Shown here in pieces: positions 52,954-61,417 of a DNA stretch of 64,000 nucleotides. The stretch comes from DTU019 sp050949825 (GTDB lineage: Bacteria > Bacillota > Syntrophomonadia > Syntrophomonadales > Syntrophomonadaceae), in NCBI GenBank assembly GCA_050949825.1, contig JBMNGL010000013.1:124001-188000 (forward strand). Reading direction: 5' to 3'. Both the position numbers and the translations under genes were made by a program. Position 1 is the first letter of the stretch, and the number at the start of each line of letters is the position of its first letter. The notes under the pieces were generated by a model. The model made no database searches and had not been told where the DNA came from. It saw nothing but the letters and a program-made list of their open reading frames with translations.

Positions 52954-53298
52954 ATGCATGAACTATCTTTAATGGCGGGTATGATGGACTTGGTCCGCGA
53001 AAGTGCTGCACAGCACCATATTGCCCATATAAGTAAGGTTAAACTGGTGATTGGCAAGCTCACCATGGCTTATCCCCACAGCCTCCGTTTCGCCTTTAAT
53101 ACCTTGCGTCACGATGAGCTTTTCAAGGATGCGGAACTCATCATAGAGGAAAAGGAGACGGTTTACCAATGCCGCCAGTGTCAGCAAACCTTTGCGGTGG
53201 ATGTGATTTACAGGCTGCACTGCCCGCAGTGTAACAGCACTGCTGCTGAGATGATAAGCGGGCGAGAGCTTTTTATTGAATATTATGAAGGCGACTAA
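52954..53298 (+). CDS. hypA: Hydrogenase nickel-insertion protein HypA
   Basis: A 114-residue nickel chaperone. The N-terminal Met-His2-Glu binds nickel, and the zinc site has Cys73, Cys76, Cys90 and Cys93 (YQCRQC, LHCPQC). It passes nickel to the hydrogenase large subunit together with HypB. ATG 52954 has AAGGAG upstream; the longer frame begins inside the riboswitch. First gene after the second Moco-type cassette. Confidence 0.96.
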   Translation: MHELSLMAGMMDLVRESAAQHHIAHISKVKLVIGKLTMAYPHSLRFAFNTLRHDELFKDAELIIEEKETVYQCRQCQQTFAVDVIYRLHCPQCNSTAAEMISGRELFIEYYEGD

Positions 53299-53310
53299 AG
53301 GAGCAGCAAT

Positions 53311-53976
53311 ATGACACAGATTCAGATGCAAACCCGTATTTTAGGGGCCAATGATCTACTGGCCGTCAGGAACCGGCGCATGTTTTCAGAGGCCGGGACC
53401 CTGGTTGTCAATCTCATGAGTTCGCCGGGATCAGGCAAGACTACCCTGCTGGAGCGCACTATTGAAGGCTTAAAGGGCCGCCTTCAGCTTGGCGTGATTG
53501 AAGGCGACCTGTACACTGATCAGGATGCCCAGCGCATAGAAAATAAAGGGGTTGATGTGGTGCAGATCAATACCGCCGGCACCTGCCACCTTGATGCCGC
53601 TATGGTGGAAGGGGCCTGGCAAAAGCTCAATCGTAAATCTATGCAGCTTTTGGTGATTGAAAACGTTGGCAACCTGGTCTGCCCGGCAGAATTCGATTTG
53701 GGTGAGGATTTTAAAGTAGTGGTTTTAAGCACTTCCGAGGGTAATGACAAAGTATGCAAATATCCCCTGGTTTTCATGGAAGCCCGGGCGGTTGTTCTCA
53801 ACAAGATAGATTTGCTGCCTTATACAGATTTTGATATAGCGCGTTTCACCAGTGACCTGAATGAGGTGAATCCTCATGCAAAATTATTTATGGTTTCAGG
53901 CCGGACTGGTGATGGCATAGAAAAGTGGAACGAGTGGCTGATGGAGGAGGTGGAAAAGAAAAAACCCTCGTGTTAG
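53311..53976 (+). CDS. hypB: Hydrogenase maturation GTPase HypB
   Basis: A 221-residue GTPase that supplies energy for nickel insertion. The P-loop is SPGSGKTT (38-45), with EGDLYTDQDAQRI, Cys-containing ENVGNLVCPAEFDLGE and NKIDLLPY. It lacks the N-terminal His-rich or CCxxC nickel store of some HypB proteins, so storage may lie in the CooT-like protein or the CbiO tail. The start is 12 bases after hypA. Confidence 0.96.
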   Translation: MTQIQMQTRILGANDLLAVRNRRMFSEAGTLVVNLMSSPGSGKTTLLERTIEGLKGRLQLGVIEGDLYTDQDAQRIENKGVDVVQINTAGTCHLDAAMVEGAWQKLNRKSMQLLVIENVGNLVCPAEFDLGEDFKVVVLSTSEGNDKVCKYPLVFMEARAVVLNKIDLLPYTDFDIARFTSDLNEVNPHAKLFMVSGRTGDGIEKWNEWLMEEVEKKKPSC

Positions 53977-54050
53977 AGAAAGAGATATATTGTGAATGGG
54001 ATTATATGGCAGAATACTCGTCAAAGATGAAATTTGGGGGGAATACAAAC

Positions 54051-55112
54051 ATGCCGACCAAGATTAATAGACGCGATTTTATTCGCCTGTGCGCTGGCGG
54101 CGTTGCTGCCATATCGATGTCTTCGTTACTAGCACCGATGATCGCGGAAGCTGCCGAGTCCGGTGCGCCGCCGGTTATCTGGCTGCAGGGGGCAAGTTGT
54201 ACAGGGTGTTCAATATCGTTACTCAACACTGTACATCCTGACATTAAGTCAGTATTGCTGAAAGTAATCAGCCTGCGTTATCATCCCAACATTTCCGGTG
54301 CCGCCGGAGATTTCGCCATGCAAGAAGGCATTTTTAAGGTTGCCGAACAGTATAAAGGCCAATTCTATCTGGTTGTGGAGGGAGCAGTTCCAACCGGAGC
54401 CAATGGCAAGTACTGCGTGGTTGGGGAAAGGGATGGGAAACACATCACCTTTGTAGATCTGGTACAGGAAGTGGGCAGCAAAGCCGCCGCAATTCTCAAT
54501 TTTGGCACCTGTTCAGCTTTTGGAGGAATTCCGGCTACCCCGCCCAATCCTACAGGCTGCAAGCCGGTTTCTGATGTAGTCAAGGATGTCCCCTATATCA
54601 ACGTGCCCGGTTGTCCGCCCCATCCCGATTGGATGGTGGGCACCATCGCCCATGTCCTGCTTTATAATGAAATTCCCGAACTTGATCGCTTCGGCAGACC
54701 AAAAATGTTCTTCAAGGACATCATTCACGATAACTGCCCCAGAAGGCAGTATTTCGACAATGCCATTTTCGCCAAGAATTTGAGCGAACCGGGTTGCCTT
54801 CTGGAAGTGGGCTGCAAAGGACCCATCGCTCACTGTGACTCCACCACGCGCCTGTGGAATGGGGGCACCAATTGGTGCATTAAGTCAGGCGCCCCTTGCC
54901 TGGCTTGCACAGAACCGCAATTCCCCGGTTGGCCGATGTATGCCAGGGTGCCTGAAATGCCTATCGCTCCTGGTATTACGGCTACCACCGATCAGATTGG
55001 TGTTGTACTGGGTGCGGCAACCGCTATTGGCATTGGCGGCCATTTAGCCGGCAACATAGCCAGCGGGCGGATTGGTCCCAAAAAGAACAGTGAGAAGGAA
55101 GGTGACAACTAA
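54051..55112 (+). CDS. [NiFe]-hydrogenase small subunit, Tat-exported
   Basis: A 353-residue iron-sulfur subunit. A Tat signal (Arg7-Arg8-Asp-Phe, then a hydrophobic stretch ending IAEAA) shows export as a folded complex. The proximal cluster begins at Cys50 and Cys53 (GASCTGCSISLL). Later Cys motifs include GTCSAFGG, NVPGCPPHPDW, DNCPRRQYF, GCKGP and CLACTEPQFPG. A C-terminal hydrophobic stretch may anchor it. ATG 54051 is used because GGGGGGA lies eight bases upstream; the longer frame overlaps hypB. Group 1 uptake type by layout. Confidence 0.93.
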   Translation: MPTKINRRDFIRLCAGGVAAISMSSLLAPMIAEAAESGAPPVIWLQGASCTGCSISLLNTVHPDIKSVLLKVISLRYHPNISGAAGDFAMQEGIFKVAEQYKGQFYLVVEGAVPTGANGKYCVVGERDGKHITFVDLVQEVGSKAAAILNFGTCSAFGGIPATPPNPTGCKPVSDVVKDVPYINVPGCPPHPDWMVGTIAHVLLYNEIPELDRFGRPKMFFKDIIHDNCPRRQYFDNAIFAKNLSEPGCLLEVGCKGPIAHCDSTTRLWNGGTNWCIKSGAPCLACTEPQFPGWPMYARVPEMPIAPGITATTDQIGVVLGAATAIGIGGHLAGNIASGRIGPKKNSEKEGDN

Positions 55113-56560
55113 TGGCGCAAAAGATTATTATAGATCCCGTAACTCGTATTGAAGGCCACCTTAAGGTGGAAGTCGAGGTGGAAAACGGGGCAGTGGTTGA
55201 TGCTCATATCAGCGGCACCCTTTTCAGGGGATTTGAACTGATTATGCAAGGTCGCGACCCCAGGGACGCGCAACAGATAATGCAGCGCATCTGCGGGGTA
55301 TGCCCGACTTCTCATGCCACCGCCGGCGCCCTGGCGTTAGACGATGCCTTTGGCATCGAACCGCCGCCAAACGGACGGATTATTCGCAATCTGATTTTTG
55401 GCTCCAACTATATCCAATCGCATATCTTGCATTTCTTTCACCTGGCGGCTTTAGATTACGTAAAAGCCCCCGAGGGGGTATTCCCGCTCAATCCTCAATA
55501 TGCCGGGGATTACAGGCTGCCCGCCGATATTAATGCCCAGGCGGTAAACAATTATCTTAAAGCCCTGGAAATGCGTCGCAAAGCCCAGGAAATGCTGGCC
55601 ATCTGGGGCGGCAGAATGCCGCATGTGCAGGCCATTGTGCCCGGTGGGGTCACTGAACTTCCTGATACCCAAAAGATTTACGAGTTCCTGGTTCGATTGG
55701 AAGAACTGACAGATTTTATTGATAATGTTTATGTTCCCACCGTGAAGGCAGTGGCAGGTGCTTATCCGGATTGGTTCGACATCGGCCGGGGCTGCATGAA
55801 CATGCTGGCCTATGGCGGCTTTCCCCTGGAAGAAGGCCCGGATCATATCAATAAAAAGAAATTCTTCCCTTCCGGGGTTTATGTTCGCGGGCAGTATAAG
55901 GATTTTGATCCCCAGCTGATCACCGAGGAAGTAAAGTACTCCTGGTACCAGGATGACACCGGCGGCAACAGCCCTGATAAGGCGGTAGTAGTTCCCGATG
56001 CTGAAAAGAAGACAGGTTATTCCTGGCTGAAGGCCCCGCGCTATAATGGGGAGCCTATGGAAGTAGGCCCGCTGGCCCGCCAGTGGATCCTTAAACAAAA
56101 GGATCTGGTGGAAATGGGCCCCAACAAAGCCTTTTCGGTAATGGGACGCCATTTTGCGCGGGCGGTGGAGACCTCTGCCATGGCTGCCGCCATGAAAGAG
56201 TGGGTTCTGCAGATAAAGGCCGGCGAGCCAGTAGCCACTCCCCACAAGGTGGCCAATGAAAGCCTGGGTATGGGACTGACCGAAGCCTCGCGCGGGGCCC
56301 TGGGACACTGGCATAAGATTGAACATAGCCGCACCAAGATACTGAATGCGGTGGTGCCAACCACCTGGAATGGCGGCCCCAGGGATATCAATAATGTGGC
56401 TGGCCCCATGGAACAAGCCATAATTGGCGCTCCGTTAAACGATCCGCAAAATCCCATCGAGGTGGTAAGAATCATTAGATCGATGGACCCCTGCCTGGGG
56501 TGCGCCATCCATGTCATGACCCCGGATAAGAAACATATTAGCCAGTTTGTTGTTAATTAG
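55112..56560 (+). CDS. [NiFe]-hydrogenase large subunit
   Basis: A 482-residue catalytic subunit. The nickel-iron site Cys residues are Cys61 and Cys64 (RICGVCPTSH) and Cys461 and Cys464 (DPCLGCAIH). The last 15 residues after His467 are the peptide removed by the maturation protease. It has no signal peptide and is carried out with the small subunit. ATG overlaps the small-subunit stop. The site oxidises H2, or makes it under suitable conditions. Confidence 0.97.
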   Translation: MAQKIIIDPVTRIEGHLKVEVEVENGAVVDAHISGTLFRGFELIMQGRDPRDAQQIMQRICGVCPTSHATAGALALDDAFGIEPPPNGRIIRNLIFGSNYIQSHILHFFHLAALDYVKAPEGVFPLNPQYAGDYRLPADINAQAVNNYLKALEMRRKAQEMLAIWGGRMPHVQAIVPGGVTELPDTQKIYEFLVRLEELTDFIDNVYVPTVKAVAGAYPDWFDIGRGCMNMLAYGGFPLEEGPDHINKKKFFPSGVYVRGQYKDFDPQLITEEVKYSWYQDDTGGNSPDKAVVVPDAEKKTGYSWLKAPRYNGEPMEVGPLARQWILKQKDLVEMGPNKAFSVMGRHFARAVETSAMAAAMKEWVLQIKAGEPVATPHKVANESLGMGLTEASRGALGHWHKIEHSRTKILNAVVPTTWNGGPRDINNVAGPMEQAIIGAPLNDPQNPIEVVRIIRSMDPCLGCAIHVMTPDKKHISQFVVN

Positions 56561-56571
56561 GGGGTGAGCTA

Positions 56572-57222
56572 ATGAAAAAGATGGAAAATCGACACTCCAT
56601 ATGGATACGATTATTTCACTGGAGCAACATGATCAGCATCACCCTGCTGATCCTTACCGGCTATTATATCCATGCCCCGCATACATTCAAATGGTTGTTT
56701 GCCAATATGGATAACGCGCGTATGCTACACTTTGCTATGGCTTATCTGTTGCTGTTCGGTGTGATCGGTCGGGTATATTATGCAATTGTGGCCAAAGATG
56801 CCCATAATATTGTATTCCGGCCGATCAAGGATACCCGTAATTTCCCCAGTATGATCAAGTATTACCTGTTCATGGCCGACAGTCACCCCTATTATGGGAA
56901 GTATAATCCCGGTCAGAAAATGATGTATACCGGATGGCTTATAATGGCCCTGGTGCAGATCATCACCGGCTTTGTGCTCTATGCGCCCAATACCTTTCCC
57001 GGTTGGGGGGCATTTTTGGGCGGGCTGATTGCCGTGCGGGTGATACACTATGTAGTCAACTGGTTATTCGTATTGTCGGTAGTTGTACATGTTTATCTGG
57101 ACGTATCTGAAGGCATTCCGGTGCTGTTATCCATGTTTACCGGCAAGATTCCTGCAGGAACCCACGGAGCCCCTGAAGAGTCGCAGAGCAGCAGCGCCGG
57201 AGGCCGCGGCCTGGGTGCGTAG
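56572..57222 (+). CDS. Hydrogenase b-type cytochrome subunit
   Basis: A 216-residue HyaC-like protein with four hydrophobic segments. Conserved His residues in RLFHWSNM, MLHFAMAYLL and VIHYVVNWLFVLSVVVHVYLD can hold two b hemes. It links the hydrogenase to the quinone pool. The tail is Ser/Gly-rich. It lies between the large subunit and the protease, the usual group 1 order. Confidence 0.92.
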   Translation: MKKMENRHSIWIRLFHWSNMISITLLILTGYYIHAPHTFKWLFANMDNARMLHFAMAYLLLFGVIGRVYYAIVAKDAHNIVFRPIKDTRNFPSMIKYYLFMADSHPYYGKYNPGQKMMYTGWLIMALVQIITGFVLYAPNTFPGWGAFLGGLIAVRVIHYVVNWLFVLSVVVHVYLDVSEGIPVLLSMFTGKIPAGTHGAPEESQSSSAGGRGLGA

Positions 57223-57231
57223 GGAGGTCCC

Positions 57232-57705
57232 ATGTTGAGACTCGTTGTAGTTGGAATCGGCAATATCTTCATGCAGGATGATGGCCTGGGTGTCTATGTG
57301 ATCCAGAAGCTGTCCGAACGATCCTGGCCTGAAGAGGTTGAACTGGTTGATGCCGGTATTGCCAGTTTCGAGATTCTGGATGTTTTCTGCCGAGCAGATG
57401 TGATCATCGTGGTAGATTCTATGTCGGTCGGGGGTGATCCTGGCACCATTTACCGGGCGCCCCTTGAAAGGCTGGGGTTAAGGAGCAACGGAAACATTAC
57501 CTCAATGCACGAATTGCACTTTACCGAAGCCATCAAAGTGGTCAACTTGATGGGTTACCATCCCCGGGTGATTGTCTTTGGGGTTGAACCTTACATTGTT
57601 GACGTGGGCCTGGAATTAACCCCGCTGATTGCCGATAAAATGCCTCGATTACTGGAATTGGTGGAGGCAGAAATTAAAACTATATTGAGCACAGCAGCTT
57701 TATAA
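57232..57705 (+). CDS. Hydrogenase maturation endopeptidase (HyaD/HupD type)
   Basis: A 157-residue protease with VVGIGNIFMQDDGLGVYV, VDAGIASFE and a conserved MHELHF. It cuts the C-terminal 15 residues from the large subunit after nickel insertion. The SD is GGGAGG. Next to its substrate gene, as usual. Confidence 0.95.
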   Translation: MLRLVVVGIGNIFMQDDGLGVYVIQKLSERSWPEEVELVDAGIASFEILDVFCRADVIIVVDSMSVGGDPGTIYRAPLERLGLRSNGNITSMHELHFTEAIKVVNLMGYHPRVIVFGVEPYIVDVGLELTPLIADKMPRLLELVEAEIKTILSTAAL

Positions 57706-57747
57706 GCGGAGTGCTCAAAAATCCATGGCAGGATTACGGCTTCCAGG

Positions 57748-57771
57748 GGTGGAAGGCTCCGGCTTTCCACC
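57748..57771 (+). other. Hairpin between the structural and hyp genes
   Basis: GGTGGAAGGC (57748-57757) pairs with GCTTTCCACC (57762-57771) around a TCCG loop; ten pairs with one G-U. No T tract follows, so it is not a normal terminator. It may protect or process the operon mRNA. It lies inside the longest open frame leading to hypF, which I regard as untranslated. Confidence 0.6.
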
Positions 57772-57839
57772 CTTTAGGCTGCGGTGGATCTATGCTGCTC
57801 CCTTGCAGTAAAAAATATGATGTAAGTAATGGATGGGCC

Positions 57840-60113
57840 ATGAGCACAATAATCAACAGCAAGCGGATAACCATTAAAGGGATAGTTCAAGGGGTGGGGT
57901 TTAGGCCCCATGTATACCGCCTGGCCACAGATTTAAAGCTAAGGGGATGGATCATGAATACGGCCAGTGGGGTATTCATTGAAGTGGAAGGCCCTTTACC
58001 GGGTATCGATGAATTTATTCGTCTCCTGCTTGAAGCGCCCCCTCCATTGGCCCTGATCACCAGTTGCCAGGTGGAGGATATAGCAACGCAGCACTTTGGT
58101 GATTTTACTATTTTAGAGAGTGTCAACCAGCAAACCCGAGAGGTTATGGTATCACCGGATATTGCCATTTGTGCCGATTGTCAACGGGAGGTTCTTGACC
58201 CTCAGAACCGGCGCTTTCATTATCCTTTCATCAACTGTACCAATTGTGGCCCACGTTTCACCATTATTCAGGATGTACCCTATGACCGGGTTAATACCAC
58301 CATGGCGAAATTTCCCATGTGCCGGGAATGTGGGGCCGAATACCGGGACCCATTGAACCGCCGCTTTCATGCCCAACCCAATGCTTGTCCGCGGTGTGGC
58401 CCACACGCCATATTGACTGATAGGTTAGGTGAGTCGTGTAAGGATAAGGTTATTGATGTGTTGAAAGCCGGGGCTATTGTGGCAGTCAAAGGCCTGGGCG
58501 CTTTTCACCTGGCGGTGGATGCCAGCAATCGGGAGGCAGTCAGCTTGTTGCGGCAGCGTAAAAAACGGGATGTCAAACCATTTGCGGTAATGGCCCGCGA
58601 TCTTGAGGCAGTGAAAAAGTATTGCCAGGTTACGGCCCGGGAAGAACAATGGTTAACCTCCCGCCAGGCGCCTATTGTGGTGATAGAAAGCAAGGCCAAT
58701 CCAGCCATCCCCGGTGAATTGCTGCATCCCGGCCTGAATACATTGGGCGTAATGCTGCCCTATTCACCGCTGCACTACATTCTATTTGATGAGGAACTGG
58801 ATTTGCTGGTAATGACCAGCGCCAATATCAGCGATGAACCGATTATCACGGATAATATAGAGGCCTTAAGCAAATTGAAAAACCTGGCCGACTATTTTCT
58901 GCTCCATAATCGGGATATATTCAATCCTTGTGACGATTCGGTTATGAGTTGTACCAGCATGGGAACACCCAATATTATCAGGCGGGCCCGGGGTTTCGTG
59001 CCCCAGGGCATTAAAATAGAGGGGATGAAAACTGAACCAACCGTGCTGGCGGTGGGCGGGGAAATGAAGAATACCTTTTGTTTGACTCGTGGTGACGAAG
59101 CCTTTTTGAGTCAGCATTGGGGTGACTTGAATCATTACAACAATTATCTTAATTTCTCCGAAGGCATCAAGCGTTTTAAGAATATGCTGGCTGTCGAACC
59201 GGCAGTCATCGCCCATGATCTGCATCCCAATTATCAGTCTACGCGCTGGGCTTTGCAGCAAACCCACCTGGACTTGGTCCCCGTTCAGCACCATTATGCT
59301 CACATGGCCTCGGTAATGGCTGAGAATGGCATAAATGGTCCGGCTATCGGCTTAATCTGTGACGGCACCGGGTGGGGCACTGACGGAGCGGTCTGGGGTG
59401 GAGAAGTGCTGATCGGTGATTACCGGGGTTTTGACCGGGTTGCGCACCTGAAATACATGCCCCTTCCAGGCGGTGATTTGACCAGCAAAAAACCCTATCG
59501 CATGGCCTTTATCTATCTATATCAATTGATGGGGGAAAAAGCCTATCCTTATGCAGAGCGCTGGCTGCCTGATTTAACATGGCAGGAAAGAGACATTATG
59601 GTTAACCGGCTCCAACAACCTGAGCCGCTCGTGACCTCTTCCTGCGGCCGGCTTTTCGATGCGGTCAGTTCTATTCTGGGAATTTGCCATTTCAACCGCT
59701 ATGAAGGGCAGGCGGCTATGGAATTGGAAGCGATGGCGGATATGAAGACAGATGGCATTTACCCGGGATGGATAGAAAAATCTCCAGACGGTTTGATTAT
59801 GGATGTTAGTGAAATATGGATGGCGCTTCTCAATGACCTTGACCGGGGCGTTTTACTGTCTGCCATATCAGCTCGATTCCATCGCAGTCTGGCCTGGTTG
59901 TTTACCGAGACCATCCGCCGGGTTTACGAACGAAGCGGAATTAAGCAAGTGGTGATGAGCGGCGGCGTTTTTCACAACAATATACTGTTGAAAACGATGT
60001 TACAATCCCTGAAAAAGCTTGAACTGGAAGTATATATTCATAAGCAGGTGCCGGCCGGAGACGGCGGAATCGCACTGGGTCAGGCAATAATAGCAAGTGA
60101 GGTGACACCCTGA
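57840..60113 (+). CDS. hypF: Carbamoyltransferase HypF
   Basis: A 757-residue enzyme making the carbamoyl group that becomes the CN ligands of the hydrogenase iron. Domains in order are acylphosphatase (KGIVQGVGFRPHVYRLA), two zinc-finger pairs (CADC...CTNCGPRFT and CREC...CPRCGP), a YrdC-like domain, and a Kae1-like domain with HDLHPNY and HHYAHMAS. ATG 57840 gives the usual N-terminus; an open frame from 57711 has an unrelated, low-confidence leader. Overlaps hypC by one base. Confidence 0.95.
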   Translation: MSTIINSKRITIKGIVQGVGFRPHVYRLATDLKLRGWIMNTASGVFIEVEGPLPGIDEFIRLLLEAPPPLALITSCQVEDIATQHFGDFTILESVNQQTREVMVSPDIAICADCQREVLDPQNRRFHYPFINCTNCGPRFTIIQDVPYDRVNTTMAKFPMCRECGAEYRDPLNRRFHAQPNACPRCGPHAILTDRLGESCKDKVIDVLKAGAIVAVKGLGAFHLAVDASNREAVSLLRQRKKRDVKPFAVMARDLEAVKKYCQVTAREEQWLTSRQAPIVVIESKANPAIPGELLHPGLNTLGVMLPYSPLHYILFDEELDLLVMTSANISDEPIITDNIEALSKLKNLADYFLLHNRDIFNPCDDSVMSCTSMGTPNIIRRARGFVPQGIKIEGMKTEPTVLAVGGEMKNTFCLTRGDEAFLSQHWGDLNHYNNYLNFSEGIKRFKNMLAVEPAVIAHDLHPNYQSTRWALQQTHLDLVPVQHHYAHMASVMAENGINGPAIGLICDGTGWGTDGAVWGGEVLIGDYRGFDRVAHLKYMPLPGGDLTSKKPYRMAFIYLYQLMGEKAYPYAERWLPDLTWQERDIMVNRLQQPEPLVTSSCGRLFDAVSSILGICHFNRYEGQAAMELEAMADMKTDGIYPGWIEKSPDGLIMDVSEIWMALLNDLDRGVLLSAISARFHRSLAWLFTETIRRVYERSGIKQVVMSGGVFHNNILLKTMLQSLKKLELEVYIHKQVPAGDGGIALGQAIIASEVTP

Positions 60114-60340
60114 TGTGCCTGGGAGTTCCTGGCAAGATAATAGAAATATATAATGGCAGGGCGCGAGCTGACATCAATGGTAATCAAGTGGAGATAAGTG
60201 TTATACTTACCCCTGAAGTGCAGCCGGGTCAATACGTGTTGATACATGCCGGCTTTGCGATGCAGGTAATCGATGAAACTGTTGCTGATGAAACCATGGG
60301 ATGGTTATTGGAACTGCAAGCGGTGGAGACCAGCCCATGA
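60113..60340 (+). CDS. hypC: Hydrogenase assembly chaperone HypC
   Basis: A 75-residue chaperone with the essential N-terminal Cys2 in MCLGVPGKI. It carries the iron-CN-CO unit with HypD. The start overlaps the hypF stop (TGATG) and its stop overlaps the hypD start. Confidence 0.96.
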   Translation: MCLGVPGKIIEIYNGRARADINGNQVEISVILTPEVQPGQYVLIHAGFAMQVIDETVADETMGWLLELQAVETSP

Positions 60341-61416
60341 ATTGTAATCAATCTTATCAGCAGCAGCTGTTGCGCGAAATACAAGGCTCATGCATACCGG
60401 CAGTCCTTATGGAAGTATGCGGAACGCATACCATGGCTATTGCCCGTAGTGGTATCCGTGACCTTTTGCCTCCCCATATCAAACTTCTCTCCGGGCCGGG
60501 ATGCCCGGTTTGTGTAACTTCTCAAGGCGATATAGATGCAGTGATTCAACTGGCACAGGATACAGGCATTACCTTATTAACATTTGGTGATATGATGCGG
60601 GTCCCGGGAAGCGAAATGTCCTTGCAGGAAGCCCGCAGCCAGGGGGCGGATGTGAGGGTGGTTTATTCCCCACTGGATGCTCTGCAGATTGCCCGGCAGA
60701 ATCCGGGGCGGGAAATGGTTTTCCTGGGTATCGGTTTTGAGACCACCGCTCCAACCGTAGGCATCACCATCGAACAGGCCTATGCGGAGGGAGTGTCCAA
60801 TTTCTCAGTATTATCACTGCACAAGGTGGTTCCCCCGGCTTTGGAGGTCATATTTTCCGACCCTGACATGAAGCTGGACGGCCTGATCTGTCCCGGTCAT
60901 GTATCCCTGGTAATAGGCCTGCAGCCATACCGGGAGCTGGTGGAAAAGTATAAAAAGCCCTGTGTGGTTACCGGTTTTGAAACGCTTGATATACTGGAAG
61001 GCCTCTACATGCTGCTGAGGCAGATAGAAGCCGGCCAGGCCAAAGCCGAGATTCAATACCGGCGGGTGGTAAAACCGGATGGCAACCCTATTGCACGGGA
61101 GTTATTATCCAGGGTCTTTCGGCCGGTCACCGCCCGCTGGCGGGGTCTGGGCGATATCCCTGGCAGCGGACTGGCCTTGCATGAAACCTATGCTGCCTTT
61201 GATGCCGCCAGGAGGTTTGATATTGCTGAAATCGAGGACAAGCCAATCAAGGGGTGTGCCTGCGGCAGCATCTTGACAGGCAAAATCAGCCCAGAGCAGT
61301 GCGCCTTGTTTGGCAAATCCTGCACCCCGTTAAAACCAGTGGGTCCATGTATGGTATCACAGGAAGGCGCTTGTGCCGCTTATTACCGGTATGCCCCGTT
61401 GAAAGGAAGCGAATAG
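60337..61416 (+). CDS. hypD: Hydrogenase iron-ligand assembly protein HypD
   Basis: A 359-residue iron-sulfur scaffold. Motifs are MEVCGTHTM, GPGCPVCVT, GFETTAPT and a C-terminal Cys set (CACGSILTGK, CALFGKSC). It receives the cyanide groups made by HypE/F and, with HypC, builds the Fe(CN)2CO unit. ATG 60337 overlaps the hypC stop; the longer frame is inside hypC. Confidence 0.96.
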   Translation: MNCNQSYQQQLLREIQGSCIPAVLMEVCGTHTMAIARSGIRDLLPPHIKLLSGPGCPVCVTSQGDIDAVIQLAQDTGITLLTFGDMMRVPGSEMSLQEARSQGADVRVVYSPLDALQIARQNPGREMVFLGIGFETTAPTVGITIEQAYAEGVSNFSVLSLHKVVPPALEVIFSDPDMKLDGLICPGHVSLVIGLQPYRELVEKYKKPCVVTGFETLDILEGLYMLLRQIEAGQAKAEIQYRRVVKPDGNPIARELLSRVFRPVTARWRGLGDIPGSGLALHETYAAFDAARRFDIAEIEDKPIKGCACGSILTGKISPEQCALFGKSCTPLKPVGPCMVSQEGACAAYYRYAPLKGSE

Positions 61417-61417
61417 A

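Noticed and set aside
55451..56416. 321-residue antisense frame over the hydrogenase large subunit
   Set aside because: Shadow of a high-confidence gene; no ribosome binding site and no family match.
57711..57839. 43-residue N-terminal extension of HypF
   Set aside because: The leader has no similarity to HypF N-termini and contains a strong RNA hairpin; ATG 57840 gives the normal protein.
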